Source: Syntrophorhabdus sp. (lineage in GTDB: Bacteria > Desulfobacterota > BSN033 > UBA1163). Taken from it: 11,778 nucleotides of DNA. The notes below the pieces were generated by a model. It saw only the letters and a program-made list of their open reading frames with translations. It was not told the DNA's origin and ran no database searches. The stretch spans positions 1 through 11,778 of the forward strand of contig DYHU01000100.1 of NCBI GenBank assembly GCA_020724025.1, written 5' to 3'. The translations under genes were made by a program, and so were the position numbers. Shown here in pieces: positions 6,742 through 11,778 of the stretch; position 1 is the stretch's first letter; each line of letters starts with the position of its first letter.

Positions 6742-7485
6742 ATGTTAACGATAGATAACTTGAAGAAGCATTTCGGATTTGTTAAGGCCGTAGATCATGT
6801 CAATTTGGAAATTAAGGAGGGGGAGATTGTCTCCATTATCGGCACCAACGGGGCTGGTAAAACAACTCTGGTCAACTTAATCAGCGGGTATTTAAGGCCA
6901 GATAGCGGACGCATCCTATTTTTAGACAAGGATATCACCCATGCCTCCCCTTATGTCAGAATCAAATTGGGCGTGGGACGAAGCTTCCAGCTGGTTCAAC
7001 TCTTTGTGGGAATCACGGTTCTGGATAACGTCAGAACGGCCCTCTTTTCAAAATACGGGATGATACGAAGGGGACTGTTGCCGGCGGATCGTTATTCTTC
7101 TGTCACGGATGAGGCGATCAAGATTCTGGATAGCTTTAGTATGTCCGACAAAAAGAATTTGACTCCAAAAGGCCTCTCGGAGGGCGATTTGAAAATTCTT
7201 GATATTGCCATTGCCTTTGCATTGAAATCGAAATTACTCTTATTGGACGAACCTACCAGTGGAGTGGCCACAAACGATAAATTTAAAGTCATGGATTCCA
7301 TAGTCAAGGCAATAAAGAAGGAGGGGATATCAACCCTCATCATCGAGCATGACATGGACATCGTTTCAGGGTATTCGGACAGGGTCATTGTCATGCACGA
7401 AGGCAAGATCATGGCAGAAGGCAAACCAGATGAAGTGATGGAAAACAAAGAAGTCAAAGCCACCGTCTTTGGTATCGTGAGTTAA
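6742..7485 (+). CDS. livG: HAAT ABC transporter ATPase, LivG-like
   Basis: 247 aa nucleotide-binding subunit on the cytoplasmic face. Walker A GTNGAGKTT is at 34-42, the Q-loop region SFQLVQLF at 81-88, Walker B LLLLDEPTSG at 165-174 with catalytic E170, and the H-loop H203 (IIEHDMD). The signature is LSEGD (145-149), not the common LSGGQ or the LivG-typical LSYGQ, so one position normally held by Gly is Glu. The ribosome site GAGGGAA fits the ATG at 6742. The stop overlaps the start of livF by 1 base (TAATG), showing coupling. Confidence 0.92.
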   Translation: MLTIDNLKKHFGFVKAVDHVNLEIKEGEIVSIIGTNGAGKTTLVNLISGYLRPDSGRILFLDKDITHASPYVRIKLGVGRSFQLVQLFVGITVLDNVRTALFSKYGMIRRGLLPADRYSSVTDEAIKILDSFSMSDKKNLTPKGLSEGDLKILDIAIAFALKSKLLLLDEPTSGVATNDKFKVMDSIVKAIKKEGISTLIIEHDMDIVSGYSDRVIVMHEGKIMAEGKPDEVMENKEVKATVFGIVS

Positions 7486-8189
7486 TGGAGATGCTGCTCA
7501 AAATTGAAAATTTAGATGTCTTTATCGGCTCAACCCAGATTTTAAGAAATATTTCATTGGGTGTGAACGAAGGGGAAATTGTCTGCTTGTTAGGCCGAAA
7601 TGGAGCCGGAAAGAGTTCAATTATCAAGAGCACGATCGGTCTCTATCCTTCCAGGTCGGGCAAGATCTTTTTTAAGGAAAAAGATATTACCTCTTTCTCC
7701 CCGCGGAAGAAGGTGCTCTCAGGAATCGGATATTCTCCCGAAGATACGAGAATATTTACAGAGCTCACCGTAGAAGAAAATATTAATCTTTCTACGTGGG
7801 TTCGTGCAAAGGGGGATATCTTTAGTTACGAAAAAATATTTTCTATTTTCCCAAAGATTAATGATTTTTTGGGCAGAAAAGGGCTTAACTTGAGCGGAGG
7901 GGAAAAGAAGATGGTCTCCGTTGCCCGAGCCTTAGCGCTCAATCCCTCCTTATTACTATTGGATGAAGCCTTTGAAGGACTGGCCCCTCTCGTAGTGAAT
8001 CATTTTATGGAGGCATTGAACCGGATCAGAAAATTAGGAGTAACCATTCTTTTAGGTGAATCGAATGTCCGAATCGTATCGCAAGTCACAGAGAGGACCT
8101 ATATCATAGAAAGAGGAGAAATTATCTTTGAGGGACATCCTCGAGAAATCCTCGAAAACGAAAAACTTTTGAAGTTGGTCGGAAAGTAA
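7485..8189 (+). CDS. livF: HAAT ABC transporter ATPase, LivF-like
   Basis: 234 aa second nucleotide-binding subunit. Walker A GRNGAGKSS is at 37-45, the signature LSGGEKKM begins at 136, and Walker B LLLLDEAFEGLAP has catalytic E161. The DEAFEGLAP form is the LivF hallmark. In the switch (H-loop) region LivF proteins normally read VEQN; here it is GESN (191-194), with Ser193 in place of the usual Gln or His. The start at 7485 overlaps the livG stop and has no strong ribosome site of its own, so translation is probably coupled; an in-frame ATG at 7491 is an alternative. It ends the operon, before two hairpin repeats. Confidence 0.9.
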   Translation: MEMLLKIENLDVFIGSTQILRNISLGVNEGEIVCLLGRNGAGKSSIIKSTIGLYPSRSGKIFFKEKDITSFSPRKKVLSGIGYSPEDTRIFTELTVEENINLSTWVRAKGDIFSYEKIFSIFPKINDFLGRKGLNLSGGEKKMVSVARALALNPSLLLLDEAFEGLAPLVVNHFMEALNRIRKLGVTILLGESNVRIVSQVTERTYIIERGEIIFEGHPREILENEKLLKLVGK

Positions 8190-8211
8190 ATCATAAATAA
8201 CCAAATCTCAA

Positions 8212-8255
8212 GCACCTGCCTTCGTCCCGCAGGGCGGGGCTACGTGCAGGCAGGC
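8212..8255. repeat. CCTGCC...GGCAGG hairpin repeat with inner CCCGC/GCGGG stem (family B)
   Basis: CCTGCC (8215-8220) pairs with GGCAGG (8249-8254), or GCAC plus CCTGC with the shifted GCAGG. Inside, CCCGC (8226-8230) pairs with GCGGG (8234-8238) around the loop AGG. It shares the outer arms of the palindrome at 4788-4807 and starts 22 bases after the livF stop. It may contribute to ending the liv transcript. Confidence 0.6.
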
Positions 8256-8300
8256 CAATAACCAAATAATGACTAAAATCTCAATGACCTAAATTCAAAT

Positions 8301-8349
8301 CCCCTCACCCTTCCCCTCTCCCCTCAGGGGAGAGGGGAAGGGTGAGGGG
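8301..8349. repeat. Perfect 23-bp hairpin repeat upstream of the iron dehydrogenase (family A)
   Basis: Bases 8301-8323 and 8327-8349 are exact reverse complements around the 3-base loop TCA. This is an unusually long perfect stem made of CCCCTCACCC and TTCCCCTCTCCCC blocks. It matches the imperfect hairpin at 4712-4756 in opposite orientation. It ends only 33 bases before the start codon at 8383, so in a read-through mRNA it would form just upstream of the ribosome site at 8369-8374. It may insulate the liv block from the downstream gene. Confidence 0.85.
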
Positions 8350-8382
8350 TGAGTACTGTGAGTATGTCGGGAGGTTTGATCC

Positions 8383-9543
8383 ATGGTTGAAAGAATCACC
8401 CTTTTTAGGACAACCAGGAGAATTCTTTTTGGACTTGGGGCGGTTGAAAAAATAGGTGCGGAGGCCCAGCTTCTCAAAGCGAAGAAAGTTCTGATCATCA
8501 CCGATCCAGGCGTGATTCAAGCTGGCCTTCTTGAAAGTGTTGAGAAATCCCTTCAGACCGTTGGTCTTCCCTTTGTCATTTTCGATGGCGTGGAGCCCGA
8601 CCCCAGAATTGAGGTGGTTGAAAAGAGCGTTGAAAAAGCAAAAAGAGAGGGAATTGATCTCATCATCGGTTTCGGAGGAGGAAGCTCTCTTGACATCGCC
8701 AAAGTAACTTCGATCATGATCACCAATACCGGTAAGATCGATGGTTTTTTTGGAATCGATCTCGTCCCGAACCCAGGAATACCTGTGATCCTGGTTCCCA
8801 CGACGGCTGGGACTGGAAGTGAAGTCACCCCCGTCGCCATCTTATCCGACACCAAAGAAAAATTGAAAAAAGGGATCGTCAGCCCTACTCTCTTTCCGGA
8901 AGTCGCCATTGTCGATCCAAAATTAACCATTGGCCTCCCCCCTTCTGTGACCGCCTTCACGGGAATGGATGCCTTAACCCATGCCATTGAGGCATACTAC
9001 TCGATCAACTCTACTGACTTATCAGACCTCCTCGCTTATCGGGCTATGGAGCTTATTTCAAAAAATTTGAGGATGGCCTTTGCCCATGGTGAGAATCTGG
9101 TTGCCCGCTCGAACGTGATGGAGGGGAGTCTCCTTGCAGGAATCGCCTTTGCCAACGCCGGTGTGGGTGCAGTTCATGCCTTTGCCTATCCCCTCGGAGG
9201 AGAATTCCATCTTGCCCATGGTCTCACCAATACATTGATGCTTCCTTATGTGATGCGTTACAACATATTGGGATGTCCGGATAAGTTTGCCCAGATGGCA
9301 AAGGCCTTCGGAGAAAAAGCAGAAGGGGTCTCCGAATTAGTTGGAGCAGAAATAGCAGTAAGATTTATAGAGCGCCTCTCCGATGACATTCGAGTCCCAA
9401 GGAGACTCAGAGACGTTGGAATTCCAGAGGAGGCTATTCCACGGTTAGCTGAGGCGGCCATGAAAGTCACCCGACTTCTGGCCAATAACCCAAGAAAAAT
9501 AACCCTCGAAGATGCCATGGCCATCTACCAGTCCGCCTACTGA
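8383..9543 (+). CDS. Iron-containing alcohol dehydrogenase (group III)
   Basis: 386 aa, the normal length for the family (FucO, 1,3-propanediol and 4-hydroxybutyrate dehydrogenases). The nucleotide motif GFGGGSSLD is at 96-104 and PTTAGTGSEVTP at 139-150. Metal ligands are D196 and H200 (GMDALTHAIEAYYS), H265 and H279 (GAVHAFAYPLGGEFHLAHG), matching the Asp-His-His-His set of FucO. It catalyses NAD(P)-linked alcohol/aldehyde interconversion in the cytoplasm. Beside an abfD-type dehydratase, a 4-hydroxybutyrate/succinate semialdehyde role is the natural guess, but sequence alone does not separate substrates in this family. The ATG at 8383 has GGGAGG at 8369-8374, 8 bases upstream. It is the last gene before the regulator, and no clear promoter is visible apart from the hairpins. 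Confidence 0.9.
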   Translation: MVERITLFRTTRRILFGLGAVEKIGAEAQLLKAKKVLIITDPGVIQAGLLESVEKSLQTVGLPFVIFDGVEPDPRIEVVEKSVEKAKREGIDLIIGFGGGSSLDIAKVTSIMITNTGKIDGFFGIDLVPNPGIPVILVPTTAGTGSEVTPVAILSDTKEKLKKGIVSPTLFPEVAIVDPKLTIGLPPSVTAFTGMDALTHAIEAYYSINSTDLSDLLAYRAMELISKNLRMAFAHGENLVARSNVMEGSLLAGIAFANAGVGAVHAFAYPLGGEFHLAHGLTNTLMLPYVMRYNILGCPDKFAQMAKAFGEKAEGVSELVGAEIAVRFIERLSDDIRVPRRLRDVGIPEEAIPRLAEAAMKVTRLLANNPRKITLEDAMAIYQSAY

Positions 9544-9642
9544 TGTGGTTGTATCATCAACAAAATATCTTTTAACCTTTCCACATAATGTAAACACTCT
9601 CTTCCCCTTTCTCGTTAAGACCTTGTGAAAAATCTTAAGCAT

Positions 9643-9671
9643 TTGCCAATAGATCAATAATTTTGTATAAA
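9643..9671 (+). promoter_or_regulatory. Sigma-70-type promoter of the sigma-54 activator gene
   Basis: The -35 TTGCCA (9643-9648) and -10 TATAAA (9666-9671) each match 5 of 6 consensus bases and are separated by the ideal 17 bases. Transcription would begin near 9678, leaving a leader of about 30 bases before the ATG at 9708. This supports 9708 over the ATG at 9681, which would sit almost on the transcript start. The activator would thus be made by housekeeping sigma, independent of its own sigma-54 targets. Confidence 0.6.
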
Positions 9672-9707
9672 TAGCCATGAATGAAAATTGCTGTGGAGGA
9701 CTTAAAC

Positions 9708-11468
9708 ATGATTTATGAGAAGTCGCTTGATCCCCAATTCATACTTAATTCAATTTACAATGGCATCGTCTCAATCGATGACAAAGGCGTGATCACCTAT
9801 TTCAATAAAACGGCAGAAAGAATTTTTAACATTCCTGCTCATGAGGCCATGAATCTATACATCCTGGATGTCCTACCAAATACCGGTGGTAAATTGCTCG
9901 AATGTTTGAAAACCGGAAAACCATTTTATGGCGAGAAACTTAAAGGAGAAAAAGTCACTCTTGTCTCTAATATCAATCCGATAATCACCAACGGAAAAAT
10001 GTCTGGAGTAGTCAGCGTCTTTCAGGATATCTCTGAAATTGAAAGTGTCTCAAAAGAGCTGGACCTATTTATGAATATGAAGAATTGGCTTGATACCATC
10101 ATCGACTCCTCCTATGATGGTCTCTGGATTTGCGACCATGAAGGCAAAGTTCTCAGGATCAATAAAGCCTCTGAAAGAATCAATGGCGTGAAGGCGGAGA
10201 AGGTCATTGGAAAGAATATGAGAGAATTGATTGCAGAAGGCTTGTTTGACAAGTCGGTAACCTTAGAGGTCTTAAAACGAAAGACCTCTGTCACCATCAT
10301 TCAACAAATTAAAGGGGGAAAAAAGATCCTTGTCACAGGAAACCCCATTTTCAATGAGAATGGAGAGATCGCTTTTGTTGTAACCAATGATCGCGATATT
10401 TCAGAATTAGACCATCTGAGAGGTCAACTTCAAGAGGCACAGGCCCTGGCAAAGGGATATTCTTCAAAAATTTCAGAATTGGAGATGAAAGGGGTTGATC
10501 TTTCAAATATTATTTTTCGTAGTGAAGGGATGGAAAAAATTGTTCAGATGGCTTTAAGGGTAGCTCCAGTCGATACAACCGTACTTCTTTTAGGGGAATC
10601 TGGTGTTGGGAAAGGGATGATTGCAAAATTGATCCACAAACACTCGGACCGCAATACCGGGCCTTTCATTCAAGTCGATTGTGCCGGGATTCCGGAATCT
10701 CTCATCGAATCAGAATTATTTGGATATGAAAGAGGAGCATTTACTGGAGCTAAAACCGAAGGTAAACCAGGATTTTTCGAACTGGCCAATAAGGGAACTC
10801 TCTTTCTTGATGAAATCGGGGAGATTACATTGAGTTCCCAATCAAAACTCCTCCGATTTTTAGAAGATCATGAAATTATTCGTGTCGGAGGAACTGAACC
10901 TAAGGAAATCGATGTAAGGGTAATTGCAGCCACGAACAAGAATATTGACGAAATGGTGACCTCTAAAACCTTTAGAAAAGACCTTTATTATCGACTCAAC
11001 GTTGTTCCAATTCATATCCCTCCCCTAAGGGAGAGAAAGGATGATATTCTCCCCTTAATCTTTCATTTTCTTGAAAAATTTAATAAGGCCCACCGGAAAG
11101 AAAAGATTCTCGCTCCAGAAACAGTTGAAGCCTTATGCAAATATGATTTCCCAGGAAATATCCGTGAACTGGCTAATATTATAGAAAGGCTTGTTGTGAT
11201 AACAGAAAGAGAACGCATTGAAACGGTAGATATTCCAAACGCAATCGTAGGTTATGCATCAAAAACATTACCCTACTCCTTTTTATCCGAAGGCATTCCT
11301 CTTAAGGAAGCTCTGGAAAGATGTGAGAGTATAATTATTGAAAGGGCGATTAAAAAGTATGGTTCTCAACGGGAAGCAGCTAAAATATTAAGAGTGGATC
11401 AAGCAACTATTTCAAGAAAAATCAAGAGGGTTCTTCTTATGAGAGATGATGTAATTATGCATAAATAA
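9708..11468 (+). CDS. PAS-PAS sigma-54-dependent transcriptional activator (enhancer-binding protein)
   Basis: 586 aa cytoplasmic regulator. PAS1 spans about residues 11-111 and PAS2 about 126-231, followed by a helical, probably coiled-coil linker (232-263). The AAA+ domain runs from about 270 to 500, with Walker A GESGVGKG at 296-303, the sigma-54 contact loop GAFTGA at 343-348, Walker B GTLFLDE at 363-369 and arginine-finger candidates R423 and R429 (FRKDLYYR). A Fis-type helix-turn-helix lies at about 550-574 (YGSQREAAKILRVDQATISRKIKR). No receiver domain is present, so signal input is through PAS (ligand, redox or a cofactor) and not a partner kinase. The start at ATG 9708 has GGAGGA at 9695-9700; an in-frame ATG at 9681 lacks a ribosome site. 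It is probably the local activator of the catabolic genes, but I see no sigma-54 promoter before them in the window; the only candidate is downstream at 11534. Confidence 0.92.
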   Translation: MIYEKSLDPQFILNSIYNGIVSIDDKGVITYFNKTAERIFNIPAHEAMNLYILDVLPNTGGKLLECLKTGKPFYGEKLKGEKVTLVSNINPIITNGKMSGVVSVFQDISEIESVSKELDLFMNMKNWLDTIIDSSYDGLWICDHEGKVLRINKASERINGVKAEKVIGKNMRELIAEGLFDKSVTLEVLKRKTSVTIIQQIKGGKKILVTGNPIFNENGEIAFVVTNDRDISELDHLRGQLQEAQALAKGYSSKISELEMKGVDLSNIIFRSEGMEKIVQMALRVAPVDTTVLLLGESGVGKGMIAKLIHKHSDRNTGPFIQVDCAGIPESLIESELFGYERGAFTGAKTEGKPGFFELANKGTLFLDEIGEITLSSQSKLLRFLEDHEIIRVGGTEPKEIDVRVIAATNKNIDEMVTSKTFRKDLYYRLNVVPIHIPPLRERKDDILPLIFHFLEKFNKAHRKEKILAPETVEALCKYDFPGNIRELANIIERLVVITERERIETVDIPNAIVGYASKTLPYSFLSEGIPLKEALERCESIIIERAIKKYGSQREAAKILRVDQATISRKIKRVLLMRDDVIMHK

Positions 11469-11496
11469 ACGTAAGATTTGGATCAAAATTTTGTCT

Positions 11497-11529
11497 TTAA
11501 TTTCATGAAATTAAGCACTTTTAATTTTT
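11497..11529 (+). terminator. Weak AT-rich hairpin with T-rich tail after the activator gene
   Basis: TTAATTTC (11497-11504), the 2-base loop AT and GAAATTAA (11507-11514) form a perfect 8-bp stem 28 bases after the stop codon. A T-rich stretch (11519-11529, interrupted by AA) follows. The stem has a single G-C pair, so termination would be weak; it could equally be a protein-binding palindrome. Confidence 0.35.
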
Positions 11530-11533
11530 ATGA

Positions 11534-11549
11534 TGGCCAATTTGATGCA
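11534..11549 (+). promoter_or_regulatory. Possible sigma-54 (-24/-12) promoter
   Basis: TGGCC at 11534-11538 and TGCA at 11546-11549 place the essential GG (11535-11536) and GC (11547-11548) exactly 10 bases apart, as sigma-54 requires. The remaining consensus is partial (about 8 of 12 informative positions by hand). It points away from the activator toward a gene beyond the window. A second, poorer candidate, TTGGCA at 11674-11679, has GA where GC should be. Confidence 0.3.
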
Positions 11550-11656
11550 AAAACGCATATCTTCTCTTCCTTCTTATTCATCCTGCCTTTTGTCAAAATC
11601 CGGAGCCGAAATAAATTTGCCAATAAAATTAATCTATTAGAATAAAAATCCCACCA

Positions 11657-11672
11657 TGTAAAAATTTTTACA
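11657..11672. promoter_or_regulatory. Perfect 16-base palindrome TGTAAAAA/TTTTTACA
   Basis: TGTAAAAATTTTTACA is perfectly symmetric with no spacer, the form expected of a dimeric regulator's operator. CCA just before it and TGG two bases after add partial outer symmetry. It lies in the presumed promoter or leader region of a gene beyond the right edge. The regulator is unknown. Confidence 0.4.
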
Positions 11673-11705
11673 ATTGGCATTAAAAATGAATAAAATTTTG
11701 TAACT

Positions 11706-11721
11706 CAATGCTTTAGCATTG
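11706..11721. repeat. CAATGCT-TT-AGCATTG inverted repeat
   Basis: A perfect 7-bp inverted repeat with a 2-base centre, extendable by one T-A pair to 18 bases (11705-11722). It lies about 35 bases after the palindrome at 11657. It could be a small RNA hairpin in a leader, an operator or an intergenic repeat; nothing in the sequence decides between these. Confidence 0.4.
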
Positions 11722-11778
11722 AAAAATATTTCCCATGAAAACCAACGAATCATTACTTGCCGAAAGGAATCAACACAT

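Larger units (their letters stand above)
11469..11778. other. Gene-free AT-rich right end, possible promoter region of a next gene
   Basis: No frame here looks like a gene on either strand. The 310 bases are AT-rich and hold a TTAATTTC/GAAATTAA palindrome (11497-11514), a sigma-54-like element (11534-11549) and two further palindromes (11657-11672, 11706-11721). At the far edge AAAGGAA (11763-11769) is followed by 7 bases and then AT as the last two bases, which would fit a ribosome site and the beginning of an ATG cut by the window end. That last reading cannot be proved here. Confidence 0.5.

Noticed and set aside
4712..8349. CRISPR array or transposon ends formed by the repeated hairpins
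   Set aside because: There are only two copies of each family, no regular spacers, no transposase gene and no target-site duplication visible around the block, so neither a CRISPR array nor an insertion sequence is supported.
8295..8520. Two minus-strand frames of about 70 residues over the 8301-8349 hairpin
   Set aside because: Their ends translate the hairpin repeat into a PLPSPLRGEG-type string, a well-known artefact of this repeat, and the rest is antisense to the dehydrogenase start.
9445..9678. 77-residue minus-strand frame between the iron dehydrogenase and the activator
   Set aside because: It overlaps the dehydrogenase 3' end and the activator promoter, shows no family motif, and half of it is antisense to conserved coding sequence.
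9681..9707. Upstream ATG adding nine residues to the sigma-54 activator
   Set aside because: It lies almost at the predicted transcript start and has no ribosome site, while GGAGGA at 9695-9700 serves the ATG at 9708.

Overview
The window looks like a catabolic island from an anaerobic bacterium, most likely a Desulfobacterota-type (deltaproteobacterial) fermenter, syntroph or sulfate reducer. This rests on gene content only: an oxygen-sensitive [4Fe-4S]/FAD dehydratase of the 4-hydroxybutyryl-CoA dehydratase family, an iron-dependent and a zinc-dependent alcohol dehydrogenase, a HAAT-type ABC importer with a Tat-exported binding protein, and a PAS/sigma-54 activator. No rRNA, tRNA or other phylogenetic marker is present, so the assignment is an inference.

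Layout: (1) 1-1440, an intact abfD-like dehydratase on +, followed by a hairpin repeat. (2) 1563-2116, a scar: a Phd/YefM antitoxin and the C-terminal stub of a RelE/ParE-like toxin on -, fused at about position 1946 to a decayed 3' end of a second abfD-like gene on +. (3) 2113-3162, a zinc medium-chain dehydrogenase on -, divergent from (4) a periplasmic binding protein (3378-4703) and a livHMGF-type block (4876-8189). That block is bracketed by two matching pairs of intergenic hairpin repeats in mirror order. (5) 8383-9543, a group III iron alcohol dehydrogenase. (6) 9708-11468, a two-PAS sigma-54 enhancer-binding protein with a good sigma-70-type promoter. (7) 11469-11778, an AT-rich gene-free end with several palindromes, a possible sigma-54 promoter and a possible ribosome binding site at the very edge.

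Working model (inference): the importer brings in a small organic acid or amino-acid-like substrate, the dehydrogenases interconvert an alcohol and an aldehyde, and the radical dehydratase acts on the hydroxyacyl-CoA. This would suit 4-hydroxybutyrate/GABA-type metabolism or a related hydroxy acid. The PAS regulator would sense a small molecule and switch on sigma-54 promoters, at least one of which may lie just beyond the right edge. No CoA-transferase, CoA-ligase or acyl-CoA dehydrogenase is in the window, so the pathway is incomplete here and the substrate is not established. I found no clearly new system. The most unusual local structure is the toxin/abfD fusion scar, followed by the mirrored hairpin cassettes.
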